In this document: piece after piece, positions 50,135-58,742 of the stretch
Position numbering within the stretch: the first letter of the stretch is position 1
Layout of the letters: each line of letters opens with the position of its first letter
Made by a program: the position numbers and the translations under genes
The notes under the pieces: model-generated
Told to the model about the DNA's origin: nothing
Seen by the model: only the letters and a program-made list of their open reading frames with translations
Databases searched by the model: none
Origin: Pseudomonadales bacterium
GTDB taxonomy: Bacteria; Pseudomonadota; Gammaproteobacteria; Pseudomonadales; Halieaceae
DNA length: 64,000 bases
Assembly: GCA_024234675.1 (NCBI GenBank)
Contig: JACKNU010000010.1
Location: 36,388 to 100,387 of the forward strand
Direction of reading: 5' to 3'

Positions 50135-51597
50135 TGCCCGCGGCGGGCTTCCATGCGTTTGAGCATGGTCGCCATAAAGCGGCGGTAGAGCTCCATTCCC
50201 AGGTATTTGTCCTCCACGCCCTGGTCGATATTCGGGTTGTCGTTGACCTCGATTACGCAGCCCTTGCCGTCGCATTCCTTCAGGTCCACGCCGTAGAGGC
50301 TGTCGCCTATTGGCCTGGTGGCTCGCAGGGCGGCGTCGATGATAGAGGGGGGCACGTCCGTTATAGGCATGGTATCAAAGCCGCCTGAGTCCGTGCGCTT
50401 GCCGTGGCGGTAGATCTGCCAGTGGTTCTTTACCATGTAGTAGCGGCAGGCGAACAGGGGTTGGTTATCGAGCACCCCGATACGCCAATCGAAATCCGTG
50501 TACAGGAACTCCTGGGCCAGCAGCAGCGTGGAGTGGCGAAACAGCTTTTTGCAGATCGCCGCAAGTTCCTCCGGGCTAGTGGCCTTTTCCACGCCCTTGG
50601 AAAAGGCGCCATCGGGTATTTTGACCACTATGGGGAATCCCAGCGCTTGCTCCAGTCCAGCCAGCTGACCCGGCTGGTCCTTGTACAGCACCACCGTTTT
50701 GGGAGAGGGGACCCTGTTGATCCTGAACAGGTCCGCCAGGTAGATCTTGTTGGTGCAGCGCAGTATGGAATTGCTGTCGTCTATGACAGCCAGGCCTTCG
50801 TTCTCGGCTTTCTTGGCGAAGCGGTAGGTGTAGTGGTCGATATTGGTGGTGGTGCGGATGAACAGGCCATCGTATTCGGGCAGGCGCAGGTAGTCGCGTT
50901 GCCGTATTACCTCACAGTCCACGCCCACTTCCTTGCCCGCGCGGATAAAGCGCTTGAGAGCCGCCATGTCGGATGGCGGCATGGCCTCTTCGGGGTCGCA
51001 GAGGATGGCCAGGTCGTAGCGGGCAGCCTTCTGCTTGCGGCGTTTGCGCCATACTTTGCGACTGAATTCATCCAGGGCAGTGGCGAATTCGTCCGCCTGC
51101 TCATCGCTGAGCTTTTTGGGCGATCGCGGCTTGAGGCTGGCTATCTCCCAGCGTTTGCGATAACGCAGGGTAATTTCCAGGATGGGGCAGGGGAAAGCCT
51201 CAAACAGCTCCTGCGACAGGTCGTGATACAGGCTGTCGGAGGTGCGGCCGAAGTAGCTGTGCAGGACTACCGGTTGCCTGCGGTCTGCTTCCTGCAGGGA
51301 CTTGTAGACCGCCTCGCCGAAGTCATCGATGTGAATCCGGTACAGGGCGCGTTTGCTGAGGTCGTTGAGGGTGCGTACAGAGGGTATTACCTTGTGGCCC
51401 CTGGCCTCCGCGAGCAGGGAGCAATAATAGCCCTCTGACAGGTAATCGAAATTGCGACACAGGTTGATGATACGGGTGCGCGGCTGGACCCCGACGTGGC
51501 TGCCGTTCATGTAATCGGAAAACGTGATCACGTTCTCGCTGGGATAATAGGGCGCCCAGTCCTTGAGGCTGTGAATGACGATCAGGGTTTGCGACAT
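50131..51597 (-). CDS. RimK-like ATP-grasp ligase with RLAN N-terminal domain
   Basis: 488 residues from ATG 51597. Residues ~1-200 match the RimK-like ATP-grasp N-terminal (RLAN) domain. Residues ~205-480 are an ATP-grasp ligase: FPIVVKIPDGAFSKGV (ATP lysine and Gly-rich loop), AQEFLYTDFDWRIGVLD, and the metal-binding end ECDGKGCVIEVNDNPNID. ATP-grasp enzymes of this group join an amino acid or amine to a carboxylate through an acyl-phosphate; the substrate here is unknown. It is transcribed divergently from the GNAT/peptidase gene, with a 126-nt shared upstream region. Confidence 0.88.
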   Translation of the reverse strand: MSQTLIVIHSLKDWAPYYPSENVITFSDYMNGSHVGVQPRTRIINLCRNFDYLSEGYYCSLLAEARGHKVIPSVRTLNDLSKRALYRIHIDDFGEAVYKSLQEADRRQPVVLHSYFGRTSDSLYHDLSQELFEAFPCPILEITLRYRKRWEIASLKPRSPKKLSDEQADEFATALDEFSRKVWRKRRKQKAARYDLAILCDPEEAMPPSDMAALKRFIRAGKEVGVDCEVIRQRDYLRLPEYDGLFIRTTTNIDHYTYRFAKKAENEGLAVIDDSNSILRCTNKIYLADLFRINRVPSPKTVVLYKDQPGQLAGLEQALGFPIVVKIPDGAFSKGVEKATSPEELAAICKKLFRHSTLLLAQEFLYTDFDWRIGVLDNQPLFACRYYMVKNHWQIYRHGKRTDSGGFDTMPITDVPPSIIDAALRATRPIGDSLYGVDLKECDGKGCVIEVNDNPNIDQGVEDKYLGMELYRRFMATMLKRMEARRGH

Positions 51598-51723
51598 AGA
51601 AACATCCAAGGGTGCGGCCGGCGCGACCGCAGCCGGTAGACAGGCCAGCCAAGTATTTTACAGAGGTCGCTGGTAGTCAATTGCCTCTCGGGATATATTT
51701 CTGCGCTTGAGGACTAAAACGCC

Positions 51724-52845
51724 ATGACTGAAATACGCCGGGTTGTCGCCAGCGACATTGAAGAGTTGCTGCGGCTTGAGGCGCTTGCCTTCTCGGGAGA
51801 CCGACTCAGCCGGCGCAGTTTCAAACGCTGGATCAGGCACGGCGGCTGCGTGTTCCTGGTGTGGGAGGAGGGCGGTGTTTTGCTGGGATATATCCTGGTA
51901 ATCCAGCGCCGTGGTACCCGGCTGGCGCGCCTGTACTCGCTGGCGGTGGACCCTGCCGGCCGTGGCCGGGGGATTGCCGCGCAGCTGATCGGGCGGGCCG
52001 AGGAGGTGGCCAGGGACAGCGGCTCCCTGTATATGCGCCTGGAGGTCGCAGGTAATAACGCCGCTGCGATCGCTCTGTACCGGAAACTGGGTTACCAGCA
52101 GTTTGGTCTGTACCAGGACTACTACGAGGACCACAGCGACGCCCTGCGCATGGAAAAATGTATCCATCGCCTGCAGCCGCACGGCGACAGCCGGGTGATT
52201 CCCTGGATATCCCAGACCACGCCATTCACCTGCGGACCAGCGTCCCTGATGATGGCCATGAGTGGCCTGGATCCCGATTATGTCGCCAGCCCGCTTGAGG
52301 AAATCGAGATATGGCGACAGGCCACCACCATTTTCATGACCTCGGGTCACGGCGGCTGTCATCCCATCGGCCTGGCGCTGGCGGCGGTGCAGCGCGGTTT
52401 CGCCGCAGAGGTGTGGGTGAACCAGCGCGGGCCGCTGTTTGTAGAGGGGGTACGTGATCCCAACAAGAAGCGGGTTATGCGGCTTGTCCACGAGTCCTTT
52501 CTGGAGCAGGCAGGGGAGCGGAACATCTCCATACACTACGAAAATATCGAACAGTCCACGCTGGCTGCCCACTATGCCGAGGGCGCAAATATACTGGTGC
52601 TGATTTCCACCTATCGGATGGATAACCGCAAGGCCCCGCACTGGGTGGTGGTGAGCGGTTACGATGAGCGCTGCCTTTACTTTCACGATCCCGACCTGGA
52701 GGTCGGGCCCTACCTGAGCATCGCCGACGAACAGCGCAATGCGATCGAATGCCATCATATTCCGATCGCGCGCGACGATTTTGCCTCCATGAGCATGTTC
52801 GGTGGCAGCCGCCTGCGCTCCGCCGTCATCCTCCGTAAGCAGTGA
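51724..52845 (+). CDS. GNAT acetyltransferase fused to C39-like cysteine peptidase
   Basis: 373 residues, ATG with GAGGAC upstream. Residues ~1-150 are a GNAT domain with acetyl-CoA loop SLAVDPAGRGRGIAAQLI and the LYRKLGYQ end. Residues ~155-373 are a papain-fold C39-like (DUF3335-type) domain with catalytic Cys170 (TTPFTCGPASL), His306 (APHWVVVSGYD) and an Asp in FHDPD (322/324). No ABC-transporter parts, so it is not a bacteriocin exporter. The fusion suggests modification and hydrolysis of the same peptide or amine, probably the product of the adjacent ligase. Confidence 0.88.
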   Translation: MTEIRRVVASDIEELLRLEALAFSGDRLSRRSFKRWIRHGGCVFLVWEEGGVLLGYILVIQRRGTRLARLYSLAVDPAGRGRGIAAQLIGRAEEVARDSGSLYMRLEVAGNNAAAIALYRKLGYQQFGLYQDYYEDHSDALRMEKCIHRLQPHGDSRVIPWISQTTPFTCGPASLMMAMSGLDPDYVASPLEEIEIWRQATTIFMTSGHGGCHPIGLALAAVQRGFAAEVWVNQRGPLFVEGVRDPNKKRVMRLVHESFLEQAGERNISIHYENIEQSTLAAHYAEGANILVLISTYRMDNRKAPHWVVVSGYDERCLYFHDPDLEVGPYLSIADEQRNAIECHHIPIARDDFASMSMFGGSRLRSAVILRKQ

Positions 52846-52892
52846 CAATCATGGCCGTGTCACCCTGGAACAGATCACCTGGATTGAAATAA

Positions 52893-54179
52893 ATGCCCGA
52901 CAGCAATGCAAAATACCTGGACCTGGTGCGGCAGCTGTCCGACCAGATTGTGGAGGCCCAGCGGCCGATCCGGATCCTGGACTCCATCAAATGGTGCGGC
53001 GAGGTGCGCAGCGCCTTCTTTGCCAGCGGTTGCCGGGAGTTGCCGATCGTCGACGCCGATTACTACCGGCGCAAGAACCTGTTGGATTACGATCCCGGGA
53101 CGCTGCGCGCCGAGTTGCACCAGATTGAGCGGGATATCGTCCGCAAACTGGGACAGCTGAACCCGCTGGCGACCATCATGCGGCGCATGTGCCGCGAGTA
53201 CCAGACGGTGGTGCGCATGCTGGAGGCCCGCGGCACGGCAGATTTCGGCCTCTACTCCGAGGAGTTGTACGGTTCCGCCTCGGACGTCTTCCACGCCGGT
53301 GACCCCACCCTTGCGGACCTGGGCACCCAGATGGAGGCCACCCTGATCAACCTGCTCAGGAACAGCTCCATGGAGGAGGCGCCTAAGGACATATCGGCAC
53401 CCGAGGCAGTGGAAATACTCAACCAGCGCCTGTTGGCCGCCTTCCCGGACGCCGGTATCAGGGTACTGCTCAACGACCAGATGACGGCCGATGCCGCCGC
53501 CGGCTCCGACTACCTGAAAATCCGCAGCGATGCCCGGTTCAATGCCCTTGATGTGGACGTGCTGGAGGTACACGAGGGCTGGGTACACCTGGGCACCACC
53601 CTCAACGGTATGGCCCAGCCCGCCTGTACATTCCTGGGCAAGGGGCCGCCCTCATCCACTACCACCCAGGAGGGCCTGGCAGTGCTGACGGAGATTCTCA
53701 CCCTGCGCTCCAGCCCCTCGCGCCTGTACAAGCTGATCAACCGGGTGCGCGCTGTCACCCTGGCGGAGCAGGGTGCGAACTTCGTGGAGGTGTTCAACTA
53801 CCTGCGCGAACACGATATGCCCGAGGAAGACAGTTACGCGATTGCCGTACGGATTTTTCGCGGCAGCACGCCCGATGGCCGACCCTTCACCAAGGACCTG
53901 GCCTATATGCGCGGCTTTGTGCAAACCTATAATTTCCTGCGACTCGCCATGAGCGAGGGCAAGCTGGACAACCTGCCGCTGCTGTTCTGCGGCAAGGTCA
54001 CCCTGGAAGACATCAGCAGCTATCGCCTGCTTATGGATGAGGGCGTTATCGTCGCCCCGAAGTTCATACCGCCACACTTCGCCGACCTGAAAGGGCTGGC
54101 CACCTGGATGAGTTTTTCCCGGTTTATATCCAGCCTCAGCTACGACCAGTTGCAGGCGGACTACAGCGCCCTGCTCTAG
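52893..54179 (+). CDS. QEGLA-motif (DUF1704) protein, predicted zinc carboxypeptidase
   Basis: 428 residues, ATG 47 bases after the peptidase gene. It has the QEGLA motif at residues 259-263 (TTTQEGLAVLTEIL) and an HExxxH motif, HEGWVH, at 227-232, with E260 placed to be a third metal ligand. Databases name this family flavohemoglobin expression-modulating QEGLA motif protein. The family shares DUF1704 with the eukaryotic tubulin tyrosine carboxypeptidase MATCAP, which uses the same type of zinc motif. The peptidase prediction here is therefore inference from homology and motif. Third member of the ligase/peptidase group. Confidence 0.85.
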   Translation: MPDSNAKYLDLVRQLSDQIVEAQRPIRILDSIKWCGEVRSAFFASGCRELPIVDADYYRRKNLLDYDPGTLRAELHQIERDIVRKLGQLNPLATIMRRMCREYQTVVRMLEARGTADFGLYSEELYGSASDVFHAGDPTLADLGTQMEATLINLLRNSSMEEAPKDISAPEAVEILNQRLLAAFPDAGIRVLLNDQMTADAAAGSDYLKIRSDARFNALDVDVLEVHEGWVHLGTTLNGMAQPACTFLGKGPPSSTTTQEGLAVLTEILTLRSSPSRLYKLINRVRAVTLAEQGANFVEVFNYLREHDMPEEDSYAIAVRIFRGSTPDGRPFTKDLAYMRGFVQTYNFLRLAMSEGKLDNLPLLFCGKVTLEDISSYRLLMDEGVIVAPKFIPPHFADLKGLATWMSFSRFISSLSYDQLQADYSALL

Positions 54180-54224
54180 CACTCCTGGCCGAATGCATTC
54201 CACCCTGCAGTGGGTGGCGGATTC

Positions 54225-55391
54225 TCAGGACAGGCGCTCCCTGAAGTCGTTGTAGCCGAATTCCCGCACGATCTCCAATTTGTCCGTGAGGGAGTTCCAC
54301 AAAGCGATTGCCGGCAGCTGGGTGCCGTTGAAGGTGGAGGTTTTCACCATGGTGTAGTGGGCCATGTCGGCGAACACCAGGCGCTGGCCCACCTGCAGGG
54401 GTTGGTCGAAACTGTAGTCGCCTATCACATCACCCGCCAGGCAGGTAAGCCCTCCCAGACGGTAGCCGTGGGCGAGGGCATCGGCCTCCCCGGCGCCAAG
54501 AATGTCGGGGCGGTAGGGCATTTCCAGGATGTCGGGCATATGGCAGGTAGCCGAGGTGTCGAGAATGGCCTGCTGCATCTGGTTCCAGGTGATATCCAGT
54601 ACCTCGGCCACCAGGACCCCGGTTCCAATCGCCACAGCCTCACCGGGTTCAAGGTAGACCTGAACATCGTATTTTCTGGAAAACGCCTTGATGCGCGCCA
54701 CCAGGTCACCGATCTGGTAACCGGGCCTGGTGATGTGATGGCCGCCCCCGAAATTAACCCATTTCATGCGCGGCAGCAGGTGCCCGAATTTTGCCTCCAC
54801 TGCATCCAGGGTGCGTTGCAGCGGTGGAAAATCCTGCTCGCAAAGGGTGTGAAAATGCAGGCCGCTAATGCCCTCCAGGGTGGATTCGTCCAGTTGTGAC
54901 AGCGGTATCCCCAGCCGCGAGCCGGGGGCGCAGGGGTCGTACAGGGGCACGGTGCCCTCGGAGTGCTCGGGATTGATCCTCAGGCCGAACTCCAGCCCCG
55001 GGCGCTGCGCCCGCGCGGCCTGTACGAGTGGGGCGAAGCGCTGCCACTGACTGCAGCTGTTGAACACCACGTGATCCGCCAGGGACAGGATTTCCCTGAG
55101 ACTGGCCTCGCTGTAGGCGGCACTGAAAACGTGCACTTCGCCGCCGTAGTATTCGCTGCCCAACTGCGCTTCGTGCAGCCCGCTGGAGCAGGTGCCATCC
55201 AGGTAGCGCGCTACCAAGGGGGCCAGCCGCCACATTGAGAAGGCTTTCAGGGCGGCCAGCACTTTCGCGCCGCTGGCATCGGCCACCTGCCGCAGGATGC
55301 GCAGGTTGCGCTCTACCGCCACCTCGTCCACGACGTAGCAGGGCGACGGCAGGCGCGACACATCCAGCCTGCTGAAATCGGTGAACTGCAT
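54225..55391 (-). CDS. nspC: Carboxynorspermidine / carboxyspermidine decarboxylase
   Basis: 388 residues, ATG 55391. Fold-III PLP decarboxylase: PLP lysine K49 in AALKAFSMW, GGGHHITRPGY, EPGEAVAIGTGV and the catalytic Cys region GLTCLAGDVIGDY. The N-terminal LPSPCYVVDE is typical of NspC. It decarboxylates carboxyspermidine to spermidine (or carboxynorspermidine to norspermidine). Starts 5 bases past the stop of the partner synthase gene. Confidence 0.95.
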   Translation of the reverse strand: MQFTDFSRLDVSRLPSPCYVVDEVAVERNLRILRQVADASGAKVLAALKAFSMWRLAPLVARYLDGTCSSGLHEAQLGSEYYGGEVHVFSAAYSEASLREILSLADHVVFNSCSQWQRFAPLVQAARAQRPGLEFGLRINPEHSEGTVPLYDPCAPGSRLGIPLSQLDESTLEGISGLHFHTLCEQDFPPLQRTLDAVEAKFGHLLPRMKWVNFGGGHHITRPGYQIGDLVARIKAFSRKYDVQVYLEPGEAVAIGTGVLVAEVLDITWNQMQQAILDTSATCHMPDILEMPYRPDILGAGEADALAHGYRLGGLTCLAGDVIGDYSFDQPLQVGQRLVFADMAHYTMVKTSTFNGTQLPAIALWNSLTDKLEIVREFGYNDFRERLS

Positions 55392-55396
55392 AGCAG

Positions 55397-56617
55397 TTAC
55401 AGGTCCGCGCCCTTGAGGGTGTCCAGCCTGAACTGCGGGTCCAGTTCGACCACTGTCCAGGGCAGGCCGTAGCGATTCATGTCCTCCATGAAAGGATCGG
55501 GATCACATTGCTCCACGTTCCAGACACCGGGTTGGCGCCACTTACCCTCGAGCAGCATCTTCGCGCCGATCATGGCCGGTACGCCGGTGGTATAGGAGAT
55601 AGCCTGGGACTGTACCTCCCGGTAACACTCCTGGTGGTCGCAGATGTTGTAGAGGTACATCACCCGCTCCTGGCCATCCTTGAGGCCGCGGACGATGCAG
55701 CCTATACAGGTTTTACCCTTGGTGCGCGGCCCAAGGCTGGAGGGATCGGGCAGCAGGCTGGCGAGAAACTGTATGGGCACGATCTGCTGGCCCTGGTATT
55801 CCACTGGCTCGATACCCGTCATGCCGACATTCTCCAGTACTTCCAGGTGCTTCAGGTAGTTGTCGGAAAAACTCATCCAGAACTGGGCCCGACGCAACTG
55901 CGGGAAGTGCTTGCTCAGTGACTCCAGTTCCTCGTGGTACATGCGATAAATATTGAAAGCCCCCACCTGTTCCGGGCATTCGAAACGGGCCATTTTTGAC
56001 ATTGGGGGCGTGGTGACGAATTTCCCGTGTTCCCAGTGACGGCACTCGGCGCTGACCTCGCGGATATTGATTTCCGGGTTGAAGTTGGTGGCGAAGGGGT
56101 AGCCGTGATCGCCGCCGTTGACGTCGATGATATCCAGTTCATGGATCTCGTCGAAGTAGTGTTTGGCGAGGTAAGCGGTGAACAGGTTGGTCGCCCCGGG
56201 GTCGAAACCACTGCCCAGGATCGCCGTCAGGCCAGCCTGCTCGAACCTGTCCTGGTAGGCCCACTGCCACTTGTATTCGAACCTGGCGGTATCGCGGGGT
56301 TCGTAGTTGGCAGTGTCCAGGTAGTGCACGCCAGCGGCCAGGCAGGCGTCCATGATGGTGAGGTCCTGGTAGGGCAGGGCCACGTTGATCACCAGCTGTG
56401 GCTGCTCGCGTTGCAGCAGGGCGGTCAGTTCCTCGACATTGTCGGCGTCCACCTGTGCGGTGGCAATGGGGCGGTCCAACTGGGCGGCGATGGCCCTGCA
56501 TTTCGCCTCGTTGCGGCTGGCCAGGATGATATCCGGAAACACTTCTGGCAATTGCGCGCATTTGTGGGTGACGACAGCACCCACGCCGCCGGCACCAATG
56601 ATCATGACTTTTGACAC
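55397..56617 (-). CDS. Carboxynorspermidine/carboxyspermidine synthase (saccharopine dehydrogenase family)
   Basis: 406 residues, GTG start at 56617 with AAGGAG eight bases upstream. NAD(P)-binding MIIGAGGVGAVV, SRNEAKCRAIAAQL and GSGFDPGATNLFTAY match the CASDH branch rather than lysine-forming saccharopine enzymes. It condenses putrescine or diaminopropane with aspartate semialdehyde and reduces the imine. Middle gene of the speA-CASDH-nspC group. Confidence 0.94.
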   Translation of the reverse strand: MSKVMIIGAGGVGAVVTHKCAQLPEVFPDIILASRNEAKCRAIAAQLDRPIATAQVDADNVEELTALLQREQPQLVINVALPYQDLTIMDACLAAGVHYLDTANYEPRDTARFEYKWQWAYQDRFEQAGLTAILGSGFDPGATNLFTAYLAKHYFDEIHELDIIDVNGGDHGYPFATNFNPEINIREVSAECRHWEHGKFVTTPPMSKMARFECPEQVGAFNIYRMYHEELESLSKHFPQLRRAQFWMSFSDNYLKHLEVLENVGMTGIEPVEYQGQQIVPIQFLASLLPDPSSLGPRTKGKTCIGCIVRGLKDGQERVMYLYNICDHQECYREVQSQAISYTTGVPAMIGAKMLLEGKWRQPGVWNVEQCDPDPFMEDMNRYGLPWTVVELDPQFRLDTLKGADL

Positions 56618-56677
56618 CTGTTCTCTCCTTAAGCATTCAGTTTTCGATGCTGTTCCGGGTTCCGCAGCACTCGCGGA

Positions 56678-58624
56678 TCAGTACTTCTCAAAGTAAGTAT
56701 AACCATGCAGGCTTTCCCTGAAAGCCTGGACGATCTGGCTGCGCTGGGCAACGCTGATCTTGCCAGCGCGCACGGCCTTCTCCGCCACCAGGCGAAAGTC
56801 TTCCTGCAGGCGCTTGGGTTCATATTCCACATAACTCAGGACATCGGCGATGCTGTCGCCGTGGAACTCGCGGGCGAACTCGAAGCTGCCGTCGGCCTGG
56901 ATGGCGACATTGACCACGTTGGTGTCGCCAAACAGGTTGTGCAGGTCACCCAGGGTCTCCTGGTAGGCGCCGACCAGGAATACGCCGAGATAATACTCCT
57001 CGCCTGTCCTGAGCTCGTGCAACTGCAGGGTATTGCGCTCCCCTTCCAGGGAGGAGAAGCGGTCGATCTTGCCGTCGCAATCGCAGGTCAGGTCCGCAAG
57101 TATGGCGGTGCGCCCGGGTGCTTCCCCAAGCCGGTGGATGGGCATTATGGGAAACAACTGGTCTATTGCCCAGATGTCCGGCAGGGACTGGAACAGGCTG
57201 AAGTTGCCGTAATAGATGTCGGACAGCTGTTCCGGGAGGTTCTGCAGTTCCGGCGGTACCCGCGGCAGGTCCGGCAGCAGCGCGGCGATATGGTGCAGGA
57301 TGCTCACGCAGACATTTTCCGCCAGGGCCCGCTCCCGCAGGGTGGCCTGGCCGTGGTGAAACAGTTCACGCAGCTCGTCCCGGTAGAACAGGGCATCGTT
57401 GTAGCATTCCTGGAAGTTCTGGGTGGATACGTGTTGCTGCAGTTCGAACAGGTTTTTCAGCGCATCCGGGCAGTCCTGCGGCGGCGCGGATGTGGGCGCC
57501 GCCGGTGAACTGCTGCTTACATTGAGGATGTTGAACAGCAACATGGAGGAATAGGCCACCGTGGCGCGCCCCGATTCGGTAATGATGACCGGGTGCTCTA
57601 TTTCCAGCGGGTCAAGGGTCTCGCGGATGCTCTCGACGATGTTGACGCAGTATTCGTCCAGACGGTAGTTCATGCTGTGGGTGCTGTTGGTGCGGACCCC
57701 CTCGTAGTCCACCGCCAATCCGCCTCCCAGGTCCAGGTACCCCATGGGCGCACCTTCCTGCGCCAGGCCGGCGTAGAATCGGCAGGCTTCCAGCACGCCG
57801 CTGCGGACATTGCGAATGTTGGGAATCTGCGAGCCCAGATGACAGTGCAGCAGGCGCAGGCAGTGGAGCATGTCGGCCTGCCGCAGGGTGTCCACCAGGC
57901 GCATCAATGAGGCGGTGGACAGGCCAAAGATGGAGCGGTCGCCGCTGTCCTGGCTCCAGTAACCATCTACCGCGACCGTGGTCTTGATGCGCACGCCCAG
58001 CAGTGGCTCGATATTCAGGGCGCGGCTGCGCTCTATGATTATGGGCAGCTCCGAGAGGGTCTCCACCACGAAAAAGCAGGGAATACCCATCTGTACGGCA
58101 TACAGTCCCAGCTCGATAAACTCAGCGTCCTTGTAGCCGTTGCAGATGATCAGGCCCTCGGAATCGCGCAACTGGGACATGGCGATGATCAGCTCCGCCT
58201 TGCTCCCGGCCTCAAAGCCGTGGTGGTAGGCCTGGCCGTAGTCGGCAATTTCCTCCACCACGTGGCACTGCTGGTTGACCTTGATCGGGTATACGCCGCG
58301 GTAGGGGCTCTGGTAGCCGCCAGCATCGATAGCCCTGGAGAACGACGTGTTGAGAAGTTCTATACGGTGATCCAGCAGGTTGCGAATACGCAGGATGGCC
58401 GGCATGTGCAGGCCCCGGTCGTGCATGCCCTGCACGATTTCCATGAGCGGCACCGTGACAGTGTGGTCGCCGAAGGCCACCCTGACCTGGACCTCGCCTT
58501 GAGGAGAAATGCTGAAATAGTCGGCGCCCCAGGCATTGATGCCGTAGAGCTGGGCGCTCTGGTCTATGTCCCAGGCCTCCGTTGCCCGGTCTGCTTGCTG
58601 CGTGTTGGTGGGACTGGCGGTCAT
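56678..58624 (-). CDS. speA: Biosynthetic arginine decarboxylase
   Basis: 648 residues, ATG 58624 with AGGATGATCG just upstream. N-terminal IDQSAQLYGINAWGADYFSI; PLP lysine in YPIKVNQQCHVVEEI; LDLGGGLAVDYEG, ITESGRATVAY and DLTCDCDGKIDRF are SpeA signatures. It converts arginine to agmatine. The genes taking agmatine to putrescine are not in the window. First gene of the polyamine operon. Confidence 0.97.
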   Translation of the reverse strand: MTASPTNTQQADRATEAWDIDQSAQLYGINAWGADYFSISPQGEVQVRVAFGDHTVTVPLMEIVQGMHDRGLHMPAILRIRNLLDHRIELLNTSFSRAIDAGGYQSPYRGVYPIKVNQQCHVVEEIADYGQAYHHGFEAGSKAELIIAMSQLRDSEGLIICNGYKDAEFIELGLYAVQMGIPCFFVVETLSELPIIIERSRALNIEPLLGVRIKTTVAVDGYWSQDSGDRSIFGLSTASLMRLVDTLRQADMLHCLRLLHCHLGSQIPNIRNVRSGVLEACRFYAGLAQEGAPMGYLDLGGGLAVDYEGVRTNSTHSMNYRLDEYCVNIVESIRETLDPLEIEHPVIITESGRATVAYSSMLLFNILNVSSSSPAAPTSAPPQDCPDALKNLFELQQHVSTQNFQECYNDALFYRDELRELFHHGQATLRERALAENVCVSILHHIAALLPDLPRVPPELQNLPEQLSDIYYGNFSLFQSLPDIWAIDQLFPIMPIHRLGEAPGRTAILADLTCDCDGKIDRFSSLEGERNTLQLHELRTGEEYYLGVFLVGAYQETLGDLHNLFGDTNVVNVAIQADGSFEFAREFHGDSIADVLSYVEYEPKRLQEDFRLVAEKAVRAGKISVAQRSQIVQAFRESLHGYTYFEKY

Positions 58625-58711
58625 CGATCATCCTGTGTGCTTCAAAAAATGACCTCCCGCTGCGATCTTGCCTGGGCAGGTCTTTGCTGTTGACCCGCCC
58701 GGCGTAGGCTG

Positions 58712-58736
58712 CGCCGACCCGGGCCTCGGGCCGGCG
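58712..58736 (-). terminator. Strong hairpin downstream of ilvC (possible terminator)
   Basis: Read on the minus strand: CGCCG-G-CCCG, AGGCC loop, CGGG-T-CGGCG, starting 6 bases after the ilvC stop. It has no T run, so termination is uncertain. Confidence 0.4.
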
Positions 58737-58742
58737 TCTGGC

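Noticed and set aside
51724..52845. C39 peptidase as part of a bacteriocin exporter
   Set aside because: There is no ABC transporter or precursor peptide nearby; the domain is fused to a GNAT acetyltransferase instead.
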